Shown here: piece by piece, positions 17,519 through 29,292 of the stretch
Layout of the letters: each line of letters starts with the position of its first letter
Position numbering within the stretch: position 1 is the stretch's first letter
Assembly (NCBI GenBank): GCA_000307935.1
Contig: AMWX01000008.1
Location: 62,001 to 126,000, forward strand
Origin: SAR86 cluster bacterium SAR86E
GTDB taxonomy: Bacteria; Pseudomonadota; Gammaproteobacteria; Magnimaribacterales; D2472
DNA length: 64,000 nt
Direction: 5' to 3'
Translations under genes and position numbers: made by a program
The notes under the pieces: generated by a model
Told to the model about the DNA's origin: nothing
Database searches by the model: none
The model's input: the letters and a program-made list of their open reading frames with translations, nothing else

Positions 17519-18526
17519 TTAGTTTTTATGAAGTTCTTCATTCAATTCAACAGATTTAGGATTAATTTTTGCTTCAATGGCACCAGTCTGAGAGTTCCTG
17601 ATAAATAACAAATTATTGCATCCAGCAAGTTCTGAAGCTTTGATAACTGATTCAGGTTCATTATTAGAATTATACTTCGTAATTTTTGATCCCCCGGTAA
17701 TATAAAGGCCTGCTTCGATAATGCAGTTATCACCAAGCGGAATGCCAAGACCAGAGTTTGCTCCTAGAAGGCAATTTTCACCAATGGATATTTTTATATC
17801 ATTGCCTCCTGATAGCGTTCCCATTGTGCTGCAGCCACCTCCCAAGTCTGAGTTTTTACCGATTACAACGCCAGCAGATATTCTTCCTTCTATCATTGCT
17901 GGCCCAAGCGTTCCTGCATTAAAATTTACAAAACCCTCATGCATCACCGTTGTGCCCTCACTGAGGTAAGCACCCAGTCTTACTCTGCTCGCATCTCCAA
18001 TACGCACACCTGGAGGAATAATATAGTCAGTTAAACAAGGAAACTTGTCGACTGATTTGATTTCAAGTGACTGATTATTTTTCTGTGCAGACAGAATTCT
18101 TTTATCTATGTCACCAAGCTCGATTGGCCCTTGGTTTGTCCATGCAACATTCAGAAGAGAATCGAATAAGTTTTCAAGATTCAATGAATTGGGCGCAAAG
18201 TACTTATAAGATATTAGATGTAATTTTAAATATGCTTCCTCGATAGTTTGAATGGGTTGGTTTTCTATAATCCTGCATAAAACTATGATTTTATTTTCAT
18301 TAAGATTGCTAATTGCAGTATTTAAACCTTCATCCTGAATATTAAGAGAGGCAGCATCTTTTATTTCAGCTACATTTTCACTCATCAAGGAATCCCAAAT
18401 CTCATAATATTGACTGAATTCATCCTCAATATTTTTAAAGCTTATGCATGGAAAAAAGGTATCCAATGTATTGCCTGAGGAACCTTTTGTTGCAATGCCG
18501 AGGCCAATTAATGGAAAATTTTTCAT
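17519..18526 (-). CDS. dapD: Tetrahydrodipicolinate N-succinyltransferase
   Basis: Transfers succinyl from succinyl-CoA to tetrahydrodipicolinate in the lysine/diaminopimelate pathway. The 335 residues match the longer Pseudomonas-type DapD rather than the 274-residue E. coli form. The C-terminal half is a left-handed beta helix with hexapeptide repeats (about 170-300; for example RIGDASRVRLGAYL, GVVIGKNSDLGG, ISIGENCLLGANSGLG). The N-terminal 150 residues form the variable domain. The gene order map-glnD-dapD-dapE is the gammaproteobacterial one. There is no Shine-Dalgarno, but a perfect TATAAT ends 6 nt before the ATG. Confidence 0.94.
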   Translation of the reverse strand: MKNFPLIGLGIATKGSSGNTLDTFFPCISFKNIEDEFSQYYEIWDSLMSENVAEIKDAASLNIQDEGLNTAISNLNENKIIVLCRIIENQPIQTIEEAYLKLHLISYKYFAPNSLNLENLFDSLLNVAWTNQGPIELGDIDKRILSAQKNNQSLEIKSVDKFPCLTDYIIPPGVRIGDASRVRLGAYLSEGTTVMHEGFVNFNAGTLGPAMIEGRISAGVVIGKNSDLGGGCSTMGTLSGGNDIKISIGENCLLGANSGLGIPLGDNCIIEAGLYITGGSKITKYNSNNEPESVIKASELAGCNNLLFIRNSQTGAIEAKINPKSVELNEELHKN

Positions 18527-18532
18527 ATAGTT

Positions 18533-18538
18533 ATTATA
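18533..18538 (-). promoter_or_regulatory. Perfect -10 box (TATAAT) 6 nt before dapD ATG
   Basis: On the minus strand TATAAT, AACTAT and ATG follow one another. With a standard start 7 nt after the -10 box, the mRNA would begin at the A of the initiation codon. No Shine-Dalgarno is present. It lies in the 38-bp gap between glnD and dapD. Confidence 0.5.
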
Positions 18539-18564
18539 GGCAGTCTTAATCTTTATTGAAGTGC

Positions 18565-21081
18565 CTACAGGCTCTTTAGTTTCTTTTGTAGCTGATTAGT
18601 TTTATTTTGAGAAATGCATGATTTTGTTTTTTCATCAATTACTGTGAAATTATCTTCTACTTTTTCACCAAGAGTAGTAATTCTGGCGGAGTCAATGCTA
18701 ATTCCATGATCAAGAAATATATTGGCAATTTTAGAGAGCAAATAGGGTTGATCTAAAGTTTCAAGTGTAACCAGACTTGCATTTTTCTTGTTTGTTGGTG
18801 ATACATACACTCTGGTGGGGTATTCAAAAACTTTTTTGTATTTTGTTTTTAATTTAGTGATTTCTTTAAAATTTTCAGAAGAGATTGCATGAATAATTTT
18901 TTGTTCAATATTTTGAATATCTCTTTGAATCAAATTCCCCCCAAGAATTTTATGTCTACATATAAAGGTATTCATGGCATATTTTCCATCACGGGTTGTA
19001 TGAATATCTGAATCAATAGTCTCTAAAGAAAGTTGCTCAAACCCATTAACAGTTTTTAAAAATAAGCCAGCTTGATTAGGGGTGAAGATAAAAATCTCAA
19101 TTAGGTTTTTTCTACTTTGTACAAAAACAGATGTTTCTCCATTCGAAGTAGCAACAGCTCTTGCTTGGTTTGAAAGTTGTTTTAGTTGGTATTTTGAAAA
19201 ATAAGCATCTGGCAATTGATCCCATACCTGATTTAAAAATGCATGTCCTTTTTTGATTGTACTAGCTGATGTAAACTTTCTTTCATAGACAATTGATTTA
19301 TTAGATTCGGCTTCCCCAAGATTTAGTTTTTTTCTAGAGGACATAAAGAGCTGTTTTAACAAATCATGTTTCCATGAGTTCCACAAAGTTGGATTAGTGC
19401 CTCTTATATCATTGATGGTAAGCATATAAATATAATTAAGCTTTTCTATGGTATTAACATTTTCAGTAAAGTTCGTAATAGTCTCAGGATCATGGACATC
19501 GGTTTTTTGAGATATCGATGACATGATTAAATGATTTTTAACAAGCCAAGATAATAGCTCGGTATCATGAAGAGAAAAATTTAACCTTTTACAAAATTTC
19601 TCAACTATCTTTTCTCCTATTTCAGAATGATCCCCACCTTTACCTTTACCAAGATCATGAAAAATTCCTGCGAGATACAAAAGCTCAATTTTAGGCAATT
19701 TGTTAATTAATTCATGTTCGATCTTTAAAGATGGATCAACTTTTCCAATTTGCATTTGTCTCATGTTTCTTACAACTTTAAAAGTATGCTCATCAACGGT
19801 ATAAACGTGAAACATGTCAAATTGCATTTGACCTTCAATCAGCCCAAACTCTGGAATTAGTAATCTCATTAAACCCAGCTGCTTTAGTTTTTTAAGAATG
19901 GTTGAAAGATTGGTAGATGATCTTAGGATTTCAAGAAATTGAGCCCCAGCCTTAGGTAACAAAAAATATTTTGGATCAATTTTAGGCAATGATTCCTGAA
20001 TTTTTTTAATGGTTTTAAAATCCAACCCGTTGATTCTTTTTAGTTTTCCAACTTGGATCAAGCTATCTAAAATTAATTCGGGATTTTGTACAAGATCAAC
20101 ATTCATCGAAATGCCAATGCGGTCTTTAAAGATGTAATAGTTTTTTGTATATGGCCTCTTAAGTATATTTAACTGATCATCATATGCCTGAAAAACAAAC
20201 TCATTAAAATCAGATAGGTTGGATGCATGCAGAAAAAAAGTTCTCATGAATTTCTCAACAGCAGATGACTTTTTCGAGGCCTTGAGTTTAGATTTTTTTG
20301 AAAGCAATAATTGATTCTCAAAGCTAATACGATTAACACCACTTTCAAGGTTAATAAAATATCTTAGAGCCTGCATATGGGTATAGGATTGATAAATGCT
20401 TGACACTTCTTTTTTTGAAAAAAGTTTTGCGCTTATACAGTCTTGTAATTTTTTTAATTTAAAACAATGCTCTAAAATCCATAAAGCAGTTTGAAAATCT
20501 CTTAAGCAACCTGGTGATTCCTTGAGGTCAGGCTCAAGACTAAATTCGGTAGAGTCAAAAGATTGAAATCTATTGTATTGTTCAAGTCGTTTCGCTTTAA
20601 AAAATTTAGTTTTATTCCATTTTTTTGATATTTTCTTTAAATCATTTTCTAAGCTAGCAACTTTATTTTTTTTGCAGAAAATAATTCTGTAAGAAAGATA
20701 TGAGGTAAATTCTTTTAGATCAGATTTAGTTATTTTTTCAATATCTTTAAATGTTCGAACTGAGTGCCCAACTTTTACCTTCAGGGTCCAAAGCCATCCA
20801 ATAAAATCTTTAATGTCTTCAATCTTTTTTGTCTTCGTATTAAATTGAATAATTGATAGATCAATGTCGGAAGAGGGAAAGAGCTCTTTTCTTCCATAGC
20901 CCCCAAGTGCAACTATGGCAAAATCTGTTTCTAGCTCTCTTCTTATGAATTCCTTTTTAATAATTACATCAAATTTATTTGATCGCTTTGTAAGAAAGGA
21001 TTGAATTAGTTCAGGTTTTTGGAATACGCTGTGAAAACTTTTTTTAAAGTCAAGATTGATGCTTTCTAATGAGTTACTCAA
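18565..21081 (-). CDS. glnD: PII uridylyltransferase / uridylyl-removing enzyme GlnD
   Basis: Bifunctional nitrogen sensor of 838 residues that adds UMP to PII when glutamine is low and removes it when glutamine is high. The N-terminal nucleotidyltransferase motif is GGYGRKELFPSSDIDL (60-75). An HD hydrolase domain has HDLGKGKGGDHSEIG (about 474-488). Two C-terminal ACT domains bind glutamine; the last one (about 765-838) begins LVTLETLDQPYLLSKI. It is slightly shorter than E. coli GlnD (890). It overlaps map by 4 nt. No glnB/glnK or glnE is in the window. RpoN, the usual partner of nitrogen control, is at 61368-62633. Confidence 0.95.
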   Translation of the reverse strand: MSNSLESINLDFKKSFHSVFQKPELIQSFLTKRSNKFDVIIKKEFIRRELETDFAIVALGGYGRKELFPSSDIDLSIIQFNTKTKKIEDIKDFIGWLWTLKVKVGHSVRTFKDIEKITKSDLKEFTSYLSYRIIFCKKNKVASLENDLKKISKKWNKTKFFKAKRLEQYNRFQSFDSTEFSLEPDLKESPGCLRDFQTALWILEHCFKLKKLQDCISAKLFSKKEVSSIYQSYTHMQALRYFINLESGVNRISFENQLLLSKKSKLKASKKSSAVEKFMRTFFLHASNLSDFNEFVFQAYDDQLNILKRPYTKNYYIFKDRIGISMNVDLVQNPELILDSLIQVGKLKRINGLDFKTIKKIQESLPKIDPKYFLLPKAGAQFLEILRSSTNLSTILKKLKQLGLMRLLIPEFGLIEGQMQFDMFHVYTVDEHTFKVVRNMRQMQIGKVDPSLKIEHELINKLPKIELLYLAGIFHDLGKGKGGDHSEIGEKIVEKFCKRLNFSLHDTELLSWLVKNHLIMSSISQKTDVHDPETITNFTENVNTIEKLNYIYMLTINDIRGTNPTLWNSWKHDLLKQLFMSSRKKLNLGEAESNKSIVYERKFTSASTIKKGHAFLNQVWDQLPDAYFSKYQLKQLSNQARAVATSNGETSVFVQSRKNLIEIFIFTPNQAGLFLKTVNGFEQLSLETIDSDIHTTRDGKYAMNTFICRHKILGGNLIQRDIQNIEQKIIHAISSENFKEITKLKTKYKKVFEYPTRVYVSPTNKKNASLVTLETLDQPYLLSKIANIFLDHGISIDSARITTLGEKVEDNFTVIDEKTKSCISQNKTNQLQKKLKSL

Positions 21082-21848
21082 AAGGATTCTTCACTGCGCT
21101 TTGTTAAAACCTCCACGCCAGATTCAGTAACTGCAAGTGTATGCTCCCATTGAGCTGAGTTTCTGCCATCCTTTGTCTCTACAGTCCATCCATCACTTAA
21201 GAGCTTGGTATATTTTGATCCTTGATTGATCATAGGCTCAATGGTAAAACACATGCCCTCTTTGATTTCGAGACCTCTGCCAATTTTGCCATAATGCAGA
21301 ACTTGGGGTTCTTCGTGATAAACCTGCCCAATTCCATGACCACAATAATCTTCCACTACAGAGTAATGATTTTTTTCTGCATGCTCTTGAATAACAGCAC
21401 CAATGTCACCTAAATGAGCTCCTGGCTTTACAACTTCAATCGCCTTATACAAGCATTCTTGAGTTACTTTCACAAGCCTTTCATTATGTGGTTGAGTCTT
21501 GCCAACCAAGAACATTTTTGATGTATCGCCATGCCATCCGTTGCGAATAACTGTTACATCTATATTCAATATATCTCCATCCTTTAGTATTTTTTTATCT
21601 GAAGGAATTCCGTGGCAGATTACTTGGTTAACACTTGAGCAAATTGTTTTTTCAAAACCGTTATAACCCACATTGGCAGGAATAGCTTTTTGTTCATTCA
21701 CTATAAAGTTATAACACCTCTTATCGAGCTCTTCAGTACTAACTCCAGGAACTACATATGGTGTGATCATTTCTAAAACCTCAGCTGCCAATTGACCAGC
21801 AATTCTCATCTCAGATATTTGATCTTGATTTTTTAAATTTATCTTCAT
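21078..21848 (-). CDS. map: Methionine aminopeptidase, type I
   Basis: Removes the N-terminal methionine from nascent proteins; 256 residues, pita-bread fold, soluble. Metal-ligand regions are visible: NIDVTVIRNGWHGDTSKMF with two Asp, GHGIGQVYHEEP with His, FTIEPM with Glu, and a final Glu in QWEHT. The bacterial type I form lacks the zinc-ribbon N-terminal extension. It is first in the map-glnD pair (4-nt overlap) and divergent from carA over 140 bp. The rpsB-tsf genes that flank map in E. coli are not here. Confidence 0.96.
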   Translation of the reverse strand: MKINLKNQDQISEMRIAGQLAAEVLEMITPYVVPGVSTEELDKRCYNFIVNEQKAIPANVGYNGFEKTICSSVNQVICHGIPSDKKILKDGDILNIDVTVIRNGWHGDTSKMFLVGKTQPHNERLVKVTQECLYKAIEVVKPGAHLGDIGAVIQEHAEKNHYSVVEDYCGHGIGQVYHEEPQVLHYGKIGRGLEIKEGMCFTIEPMINQGSKYTKLLSDGWTVETKDGRNSAQWEHTLAVTESGVEVLTKRSEESF

Positions 21849-21988
21849 TTTTTTTAAAATTTAATGGACGTTTAGGACTTATCAATATAAAGTACCCTTT
21901 TAATGCCAGCGCACAATTTTAGCTCATTAAATCCTCAATTTTCACAATTTTTTGCTATCTTTTTTACTCTATTTGGGAGAGCTAACTA

Positions 21989-23113
21989 ATGTCTTTTCCA
22001 GCTATTTTAGTTCTGGAGGATGGTTCTGTCTTAGAGGGCATGGGATTCGGAGCAAAAGAGCCGGCAGTAGGTGAAATTGTTTTTAATACCTCCATGTCAG
22101 GATATCAAGAGATCATTACCGATCCATCATACGCCAAACAAATCATTGCTTTTACTCATCCCCACATCGGAAACACTGGTATCAATGATGAGGATAATGA
22201 GTCCGATGAGGTCGTTGCCTCCGGAATTGTAATCAAAGATTTGCCCAGCCATTTTAGCAATTGGCGTGCAACCCAATCCCTTGAAAGTTTTTTAGAATCG
22301 AAGAAAACAATAGGAATTTCAAACATTGATACTAGGGAGTTGACAGCAAAGCTTAGAGACCACGGATCAGTAAAAGCTTGCATCGCTCCTGATGATTCAA
22401 GCTCTTTATCAAAAGCCAATCAAGCTTTGGATAAATTTGATGGCTTGGAAGGCCTGGATCTTGCTAAAGAAGTATCTACTAAAGATTCTTTCTCATGGGA
22501 TGAGGGTACTTGGCCAAATTATCAACAGACAAAAGATGAGAAGTTAATTGTTGCTATTGATTTTGGAGTAAAGAGAAATATTTTAAGGCTCCTAAGAAAG
22601 CATGTAGGTAAAGTGCAAGTAGTAAATGCTAAAATCAGTTTTGAAGAACTAATGCAACTAAAACCAGATGGGGTTTTCTTATCTAATGGTCCTGGAGATC
22701 CTGAGCCTTGTAATTATGCAATTGAATTAATTCAGCAACTACTTAATATCAACATGCCAATTTTTGGAATATGTTTAGGTCATCAGTTGCTTGCTCTTTC
22801 GGGCGGATGTAAAACATATAAGATGAAGTTTGGTCATCATGGTGCTAATCATCCTGTTCAAGATCTTGCATCAAAAGTGGTATACATCACAAGTCAAAAT
22901 CATGGTTTTGCAGTTGATTTATCAAGTCTCCCTGAAAATATTGAGCCTACTCATATCTCGTTATTTGATCAAAGCTTGCAAGGCATTGCTTTTAAGGATA
23001 AGCCTGCATTTAGTTTTCAGGGGCATCCAGAGGCGAGTCCTGGACCACATGAGCTAGAGGAGCTATTTACAAAATTTAATTCAATGATTAAAAACAATGC
23101 CAAAAAGAACTGA
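21989..23113 (+). CDS. carA: Carbamoyl-phosphate synthase small subunit
   Basis: Glutaminase subunit that feeds ammonia to CarB for carbamoyl phosphate, the precursor of pyrimidines and arginine; 374 residues. The N-terminal CarA-specific domain begins [13 protein letters not shown]. The class I glutamine amidotransferase domain has nucleophile Cys262 in FGICLGHQ, and His and Glu in [10 protein letters not shown] near 347-349. A good GGGAGAG ribosome site precedes the ATG. It overlaps carB by 17 nt. The 140-bp divergent gap to map must hold its promoter. I see TATAAA- and TATCTT-like hexamers but no convincing pair of boxes. Confidence 0.97.
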   Translation: MSFPAILVLEDGSVLEGMGFGAKEPAVGEIVFNTSMSGYQEIITDPSYAKQIIAFTHPHIGNTGINDEDNESDEVVASGIVIKDLPSHFSNWRATQSLESFLESKKTIGISNIDTRELTAKLRDHGSVKACIAPDDSSSLSKANQALDKFDGLEGLDLAKEVSTKDSFSWDEGTWPNYQQTKDEKLIVAIDFGVKRNILRLLRKHVGKVQVVNAKISFEELMQLKPDGVFLSNGPGDPEPCNYAIELIQQLLNINMPIFGICLGHQLLALSGGCKTYKMKFGHHGANHPVQDLASKVVYITSQNHGFAVDLSSLPENIEPTHISLFDQSLQGIAFKDKPAFSFQGHPEASPGPHELEELFTKFNSMIKNNAKKN

Positions 23114-26100
23114 TATTAAATCTGTTTTGATTATTGGCGCTGGACCAATAATTATAGGTCAAGCTTGTGAGTTTGATTATTCAGGGGCTCAGGCATGCAA
23201 GGCCCTCAAAGCTGAAGGTTTCAGGGTCATCTTAGTTAACTCTAACCCAGCAACAATCATGACTGATCCTTTACTTGCTGACGCTACATACATTGAACCT
23301 ATACATTGGAAATCAATTGAAAAAATAATCGATAAAGAGCGTCCAGATGCATTATTACCAACCATGGGAGGGCAAACAGGTCTAAATACAGCTTTAACAT
23401 TAGCAAAAGAAGGGGTGTTAAAAAAATATAATGTTGAGCTAATTGGTGCATCAAGAGAGGCTATTGATAAAGCAGAAGATAGAGAGCTCTTTGATAAAAC
23501 CATGAAAGGTATTGGTATTGAAACTCCAAGATCTGGAATTGCTCACTCAATGGTGGAGGCTTTTTCTGTTCAAGAGGACTTAGGGTTCCCATGTATTATT
23601 CGACCCTCCTTTACTTTGGGTGGTTCGGGAGGAGGTGTTGCTTATAACATCCAAGAATTCAAAGAAATTTGCGAAAAAGGTTTAGATCTATCTCCAACAA
23701 CTGAGTTGCTTATTGACGAATCTTTGCTGGGCTGGAAGGAATATGAGCTAGAGGTTGTTAGAGATAAAAATGATAATTGCATCATCATATGCTCGATAGA
23801 AAATCTTGATCCAATGGGAGTTCATACTGGTGATTCAATTACCGTTGCACCTGCTCAAACATTAACGGATAAAGAGTATCAAATTTTACGAGACCAATCT
23901 TTTAAAATTCTGAGAGAAATTGGAGTTGAGACAGGAGGAAGCAATGTTCAGTTTGGTATTAATCCCAAAAATGGGAGAGTGGTTGTAATTGAAATGAATC
24001 CTAGAGTCAGTCGATCCTCTGCTCTAGCCTCAAAGGCAACCGGTTTTCCAATTGCCAAAGTTGCCGCGTTATTATCTGTTGGATTTACGCTAGATGAATT
24101 GCAGAATGATATTACTAATGGATTAACACCTGCATCATTTGAGCCATCTATCGATTACATAGTTACAAAAATTCCAAAGTTTGCTTTTGAGAAATTTCCT
24201 CAGGCAAATGACAGGCTTACCACTCAAATGAAATCTGTTGGTGAGGTGATGGGTATTGGAAGAACTTTTCAAGAATCGCTCCAAAAAGCACTTCAGAGCT
24301 TAGAAGAGGACTTGAATGGTTTTGAAAGTATTTTAGATGACTCTGCCGATCAAAATGAAACCCTGCGCTATCAACTTACTTTTCCTGGCTCCAGGAGAAT
24401 TTTATATGTTGCTGAGGCAATAAGGCTTGGATGGGATGCAGGTCAAATCAATCAATTAACTGGAATGGATTTTTGGTTCTTACATCAAATCATAGACCTA
24501 ATTGATGAAGAAAACACTCTTCAGGATACTAAGCTTCAAGAAATAGATTCTAAAAAAATGCTCAATCTTAAACAAAAAGGTTTTGCGGATAGGAGAATTG
24601 CTGATTTAACGCGATCAACCTCCAAAGAAGTAAGGCATTTAAGAAAAAAACTGGGCATCATGCCATCCTTCAAGAGAGTTGATACTTGCGCTGCTGAATT
24701 TGCAACTGAAACCGCATACATGTATTCAGCTTACGAAGGAGAATGTGAATCTCGTCCTACAAGCAATAAAAAAGTTATTGTTTTAGGAAGTGGTCCAAAT
24801 CGGATTGGACAAGGCATTGAGTTTGACTATTGTTGCGTTCATGCTTCATTTGCTCTGCAGGAAGAGGGCTATGAATCCATAATGATTAACTGTAATCCTG
24901 AAACTGTTTCAACAGATTACGATACATCTAATAGGCTGTATTTCGAGCCAATTACAGAAGAAAAAGTTCTAGATATTATTGATTTAGAAAAGCCTGTAGG
25001 AGTGATTATTCAGTTTGGTGGTCAGACACCTTTAAAGCTTTCCGAAGTCTTGTTAGCAAATGATGTAAACATTCTTGGCACAGATGTTGATGCTATTGAT
25101 AGGTCTGAGGATAGAGAGAGATTCCAATCTTTAGCTCATCAATTAAACCTTATGCAACCTCCTAATAGCACAGTGAAAAATCTTCAAGAAGCTATTACAG
25201 TATCCCATGAAATTGGCTTTCCAATTGTAGTGAGGCCTTCATATGTTCTTGGAGGAAGAGCCATGGAGCTTGTTCATACTGAGGCTGAGCTTAAAAAGTA
25301 TTTAAAAGAAGCTGTTGAGGTTTCGGATCAGAAACCAATTTTACTTGATGGTTATTTGACTGATGCGATTGAAGTTGATGTTGATGTTATTTCAGATGGT
25401 AATGAAATCGAAATCGGAGGAATTTTGCAGCATATTGAGCAAGCCGGTATTCATTCTGGTGATTCTGCATGCTCCTTACCACCATACAGCCTTTCAGAGA
25501 AAGTAATTAAAGAAATTGAGAAACAGGCCAAAGAAATTGCAGCTGAGTTGCATGTGATTGGATTGATGAATATCCAATTTGCTGTCCAAGACGATAATGT
25601 TTTTATTATTGAGGTTAATCCTAGGGCCTCAAGAACTGTCCCATTTATTTCTAAATGTTTAGGCGAGTCTTTAGTCAAATCTGCTACAAAAACTATGGTT
25701 GGAAAAACATTAAAAGAAATTGGCTTTTCTAATTTGCTCCCTAAAGATTATTTCTTTGTTAAAGAGGCCGTTTTACCTTTTGATAAATTTCCTGCAGTTG
25801 ATCCCATTCTTGGTCCTGAAATGAAATCGACTGGAGAGGTAATGGGCATAGGCTCTAGTTTTGGTGAAGCGTATGCTAAAGCTCAAAGAGCTGCTAATAA
25901 AATTTTTCCTGATTCAGGATCGGCATTTATCAGTGTTAAAGAGTCAGATAAAAAATATTTACCTAAATTACTTCCATTACTTCTTGAACAAGGGTTCTCA
26001 TTAATTGCTACCAGGGGAACTGCTGAAGCTATAAAGGCGCTTGGATATGATGCTGAAATTATTAATAAAGTTACCGAAGGTAGACCTCATATTGTTGATG

Positions 26101-26303
26101 AGTTATTAAATAACCGAGTGAATTTACTCATTAATACCACCGAAGGGCGTCAGTCTATAGAGGATTCTGCATCTATAAGAAGAACTGCATTACAAAATAA
26201 ATTATTTTGTGTGACCACAATTTTTGGTGCTTTTGCTATTCTAGAGGCAATGAGCACAGATGCCAATGATTGGGTTTACGATTCATTACAAGAGATAAAT
26301 TAA
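23097..26303 (+). CDS. carB: Carbamoyl-phosphate synthase large subunit
   Basis: Synthetase subunit, 1068 residues, with two homologous ATP-grasp halves (about 1-550 and 551-935) that phosphorylate bicarbonate and carbamate. Each half has its own repeated motif: [17 protein letters not shown] in the first and [16 protein letters not shown] in the second. A C-terminal MGS-like allosteric domain (about 936-1068) follows. The ATG lies inside the carA end in another frame, so the two are coupled. The length is the normal family length, with no sign of decay. Confidence 0.98.
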   Translation: MPKRTDIKSVLIIGAGPIIIGQACEFDYSGAQACKALKAEGFRVILVNSNPATIMTDPLLADATYIEPIHWKSIEKIIDKERPDALLPTMGGQTGLNTALTLAKEGVLKKYNVELIGASREAIDKAEDRELFDKTMKGIGIETPRSGIAHSMVEAFSVQEDLGFPCIIRPSFTLGGSGGGVAYNIQEFKEICEKGLDLSPTTELLIDESLLGWKEYELEVVRDKNDNCIIICSIENLDPMGVHTGDSITVAPAQTLTDKEYQILRDQSFKILREIGVETGGSNVQFGINPKNGRVVVIEMNPRVSRSSALASKATGFPIAKVAALLSVGFTLDELQNDITNGLTPASFEPSIDYIVTKIPKFAFEKFPQANDRLTTQMKSVGEVMGIGRTFQESLQKALQSLEEDLNGFESILDDSADQNETLRYQLTFPGSRRILYVAEAIRLGWDAGQINQLTGMDFWFLHQIIDLIDEENTLQDTKLQEIDSKKMLNLKQKGFADRRIADLTRSTSKEVRHLRKKLGIMPSFKRVDTCAAEFATETAYMYSAYEGECESRPTSNKKVIVLGSGPNRIGQGIEFDYCCVHASFALQEEGYESIMINCNPETVSTDYDTSNRLYFEPITEEKVLDIIDLEKPVGVIIQFGGQTPLKLSEVLLANDVNILGTDVDAIDRSEDRERFQSLAHQLNLMQPPNSTVKNLQEAITVSHEIGFPIVVRPSYVLGGRAMELVHTEAELKKYLKEAVEVSDQKPILLDGYLTDAIEVDVDVISDGNEIEIGGILQHIEQAGIHSGDSACSLPPYSLSEKVIKEIEKQAKEIAAELHVIGLMNIQFAVQDDNVFIIEVNPRASRTVPFISKCLGESLVKSATKTMVGKTLKEIGFSNLLPKDYFFVKEAVLPFDKFPAVDPILGPEMKSTGEVMGIGSSFGEAYAKAQRAANKIFPDSGSAFISVKESDKKYLPKLLPLLLEQGFSLIATRGTAEAIKALGYDAEIINKVTEGRPHIVDELLNNRVNLLINTTEGRQSIEDSASIRRTALQNKLFCVTTIFGAFAILEAMSTDANDWVYDSLQEIN

Positions 26304-26315
26304 TTTCTTTCTTGA

Positions 26316-26321
26316 TATAAT
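26316..26321 (+). promoter_or_regulatory. Extended -10 box 6 nt before greA ATG
   Basis: The sequence TGATATAAT is a TG-extended -10 element. It is followed by CTATAA and the greA ATG, with no Shine-Dalgarno in the 24-bp gap after carB. A transcript starting 7 nt after the box would be leaderless. Confidence 0.5.
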
Positions 26322-26327
26322 CTATAA

Positions 26328-26804
26328 ATGGAAAAACTTCCGATTACTAAACAAGGTGAGGCTGCGCTTTCAAAGAAACTGCGTGAGTTAAAAACTAAAG
26401 ATAGGCCAGAAATATCTCAAGCTATTGCCGAGGCTAGGGCTCATGGTGACCTTAAAGAAAATGCTGAATATCATGCTGCAAAGGAGCAGCAAGGATTTAT
26501 TGAAGCAAAAATTCAAGAAATAGAGCATGCACTTGGTAATGCTCAAGTTATAGATGTCAAAGATATTCCTGAGACTGGCAGAGTTGTCTTTGGATCAACC
26601 ATAGATTTATATGATGTAACAAATGATAAATCCATTACCTATAAAATAGTAGGCAATTTAGAATCTAACCCAGAGGCGGGACTAATATCCATTCAAACTC
26701 CTATTGCAATGGGCCTAATGGGAAAAAATGTTGGTGATGAGGTGTCAATTTCTACGCCATCAGGAACCATTGATTTAGAAATCGAAAAAGTTCAACATCT
26801 ATAA
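26328..26804 (+). CDS. greA: Transcription elongation factor GreA
   Basis: Rescues backtracked RNA polymerase by stimulating transcript cleavage; 158 residues, the family length. The N-terminal antiparallel coiled coil (about 1-75) carries the tip acidic residues in [16 protein letters not shown], a GreA signature. The C-terminal FKBP-like domain binds polymerase and ends IDLEIEKVQ. It follows carB by 24 bp, as in many gammaproteobacteria, and may have its own leaderless promoter (TATAAT at 26316-26321). Confidence 0.96.
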   Translation: MEKLPITKQGEAALSKKLRELKTKDRPEISQAIAEARAHGDLKENAEYHAAKEQQGFIEAKIQEIEHALGNAQVIDVKDIPETGRVVFGSTIDLYDVTNDKSITYKIVGNLESNPEAGLISIQTPIAMGLMGKNVGDEVSISTPSGTIDLEIEKVQHL

Positions 26805-26809
26805 AAAGA

Positions 26810-27382
26810 ATGCACTCTGATTCATGGGCTTTGAAAGCAAAAAAACTGGGCCTGCGCTCTCGTGCCGTCTTTAAGTTAGAAGAAATCTTAAGTAAAACTC
26901 AGGCCCTTAGACATGATAGCTTAGTACTTGATATTGGGTCTGCTCCAGGGGGCTGGTCTGAATTGATTAAATCAATAGCTCCATCTTCAGAAGTTTATGC
27001 AATAGATCTTTTGCCAATGGATCCAATAAAAGGTGTGAGGTTTTTTCAAGAAGACCTAATGAATCTTGAGGCAATAGAAGAAATTTCTTCTTTAAAATTA
27101 AAATTTAACCTTGTAATTTCAGATTTAGCCCCAAATTTAACAGGTATTAGAGCGGTTGATGAAGAAAATATATATGAGCTTAATATTGTTACTCTCAAAA
27201 CGGCCATTACCTACTTAAATAAAAGTACTGGTTCATTTATCATCAAAACCTTTCAAAATAGTTTATTTAAGAAACTAAGAACTCAAATGGAAAAAAGTTT
27301 CCATTTAGTTCAAACTTATAAACCTGCTGCATCAAAGAGCAAATCAGGTGAAATTTATTTATTTGGAGATAAGCCATTATGA
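26810..27382 (+). CDS. rlmE: 23S rRNA (uridine-2552-2'-O)-methyltransferase RlmE
   Basis: SAM-dependent RrmJ/FtsJ enzyme that 2'-O-methylates U2552 of 23S rRNA in the 50S A-site; 190 residues. It has [13 protein letters not shown] at the N terminus (substrate side, catalytic Lys), the SAM loop [25 protein letters not shown] with the catalytic Asp, and SFIIKTFQ with the second Lys. It begins about 10-15 residues later than E. coli RlmE; no better upstream start is available because greA ends 5 nt before. It overlaps ftsH by 4 nt. The rlmE-ftsH pair is conserved in gammaproteobacteria. Confidence 0.94.
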   Translation: MHSDSWALKAKKLGLRSRAVFKLEEILSKTQALRHDSLVLDIGSAPGGWSELIKSIAPSSEVYAIDLLPMDPIKGVRFFQEDLMNLEAIEEISSLKLKFNLVISDLAPNLTGIRAVDEENIYELNIVTLKTAITYLNKSTGSFIIKTFQNSLFKKLRTQMEKSFHLVQTYKPAASKSKSGEIYLFGDKPL

Positions 27383-29292
27383 ATTCAGTATTTAAAAATG
27401 CCCTAGTATGGGTTCTCTTGGGCTCTGCTCTTATTTTTATATTTAATAATGTTGAAAATGCATCTTCGTCAAAACGTGAGATGATTTCCTATAGTCAGTT
27501 TAAACAAGAGGTTCTTTCAGATCGAATTGCAAAAGTTACATACAAAGGTGATCAAATGACTATTTTTGGTGAGCGCCTCGATGGAACAAGGTTTGAGACT
27601 CGTCACCCAATTTATAAGCGTGATGAATCTGTCGATAATGCAATAGAAGAGCACGGAGTAATAACAGTATTTGAGAGCGTTGAGCAACCGTCAATTTGGT
27701 CTCAATTATTAGTTGGTGCTTTTCCAATACTTTTGCTTTTGGGTATATTCTTTTTCTTTATGCGTCAAATGCAAGGTGGTATGTCTGGAAGAGGCGGTCC
27801 TATGGCATTTGGTAAAAGCAAAGCGAAGCTTATGGAGGGTGGGAAAGTCACCACTACATTTGAGGATGTCGCTGGTTGCGAAGAAGCCAAGCAGGATGTT
27901 CAAGAGCTTGTTGATTTTTTAAGAGATCCAACAAAATTCCAGAAACTAGGTGGCAAAATTCCTAGAGGCGTACTCATGGTTGGCCCTCCAGGTACTGGTA
28001 AAACCTTATTAGCGAGAGCAATTGCTGGTGAGGCTAAAGTTCCATTTTTTTCTATCTCAGGTTCAGACTTTGTTGAGATGTTTGTAGGTGTAGGCGCATC
28101 AAGAGTCAGGGATATGTTTGAGCAGGCTCAAAAAAATTCTCCCTGTATTGTATTTATTGATGAAATTGATGCAGTAGGACGACACAGAGGTGCTGGTATG
28201 GGCGGCGGTCATGACGAGAGAGAGCAAACATTAAATCAGTTACTTGTAGAAATGGATGGTTTTGATGGAAATGACGGTGTTATTGTTGTTGCAGCTACCA
28301 ACAGGCCGGATGTTCTGGATCCAGCGCTATTGAGGCCTGGACGCTTTGATCGTCAAGTTGTAGTTGATCTACCGGATCTCAGAGGAAGAGAGCAGATCTT
28401 GAAAGTGCATATGAAAAAAGTACCTCTATCAAAAGATGTTGATGCATTAGTAATTGCAAGAGGAACCCCGGGTTTTTCAGGTGCCGATCTTGCTAACCTT
28501 ATCAATGAAGCAGCTCTGTTTGCAGCAAGATATGGTGATAAAAAAGTTGATCAAACACATCTTGATTTAGCAAAAGATAAAATTATGATGGGTCCAGAAC
28601 GTAAATCCATGATTATGACTGATGAGCAGAAAAGGATTACTGCATATCATGAAGCTGGTCATGCAATTGTAGGACGCCTAAGCCCAGAGCATGATCCAGT
28701 TTATAAGGTAACAATAATCCCTCGAGGCAGAGCCTTGGGCGTCACAATGTTTCTACCTGAAGAAGATAGATATATGCAAAGCAAGCAGTATTTGCATAGC
28801 AGAATAGCTGCACTTTTTGGAGGCAGGATTGCCGAAGAAATTATTAATGGTAAAGATGGAATAACAACTGGTGCATCCAATGATATCGAAGTAGCTACTG
28901 GTATAGCTACAAATATGGTTACCAAGTGGGGCCTGTCTGACTTAGGGCCATTGAAATTTGGTGAGGATGACTCAAGTCCATTTTTAGGAAGATCAGCATC
29001 CATGGCTCCAAAAGGAATCGGAGGGGAAACTTCGAATAGTATCGATTTAGAAGTGAAAAAAATAATTGATACTAACTATAAAAAAGCTACAAAGCTTCTT
29101 AAAGATAACCTAGATAAATTACACACGATGGCAGAATCATTGCTTGCTTATGAAACTATCGATGCTGATCAAATTGATGACATTATGGCAGGCGCTAAGC
29201 CAAGAGCTCCAAAGGATTGGGATGAGCCAAAAACACCTAATAAAAAAACTTCTAAAAAAACTTCGATAAAGGGTCCTGCAGAAGAGTTATAA
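27379..29292 (+). CDS. ftsH: ATP-dependent zinc metalloprotease FtsH
   Basis: Inner-membrane AAA+ protease, 637 residues, that degrades misassembled membrane proteins and regulatory targets such as LpxC and sigma-32 in E. coli. Two N-terminal spans (about 7-24 and 109-130) flank a periplasmic domain. The AAA module has Walker A GPPGTGKT (about 201-208), Walker [12 protein letters not shown] and the second region of homology [19 protein letters not shown]. The M41 zinc site HEAGH is at 424-428. The basic tail rich in Lys/Thr after residue 610 is variable. It is coupled to rlmE by ATGA. Confidence 0.98.
   Translation: MNSVFKNALVWVLLGSALIFIFNNVENASSSKREMISYSQFKQEVLSDRIAKVTYKGDQMTIFGERLDGTRFETRHPIYKRDESVDNAIEEHGVITVFESVEQPSIWSQLLVGAFPILLLLGIFFFFMRQMQGGMSGRGGPMAFGKSKAKLMEGGKVTTTFEDVAGCEEAKQDVQELVDFLRDPTKFQKLGGKIPRGVLMVGPPGTGKTLLARAIAGEAKVPFFSISGSDFVEMFVGVGASRVRDMFEQAQKNSPCIVFIDEIDAVGRHRGAGMGGGHDEREQTLNQLLVEMDGFDGNDGVIVVAATNRPDVLDPALLRPGRFDRQVVVDLPDLRGREQILKVHMKKVPLSKDVDALVIARGTPGFSGADLANLINEAALFAARYGDKKVDQTHLDLAKDKIMMGPERKSMIMTDEQKRITAYHEAGHAIVGRLSPEHDPVYKVTIIPRGRALGVTMFLPEEDRYMQSKQYLHSRIAALFGGRIAEEIINGKDGITTGASNDIEVATGIATNMVTKWGLSDLGPLKFGEDDSSPFLGRSASMAPKGIGGETSNSIDLEVKKIIDTNYKKATKLLKDNLDKLHTMAESLLAYETIDADQIDDIMAGAKPRAPKDWDEPKTPNKKTSKKTSIKGPAEEL

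Noticed and set aside
21849..21988. Defined promoters or a pyrimidine/arginine control site between map and carA
   Set aside because: TATAAA- and TATCTT-like hexamers occur, but no matching -35 at proper distance and no recognisable PyrR, ArgR or attenuator structure is visible.
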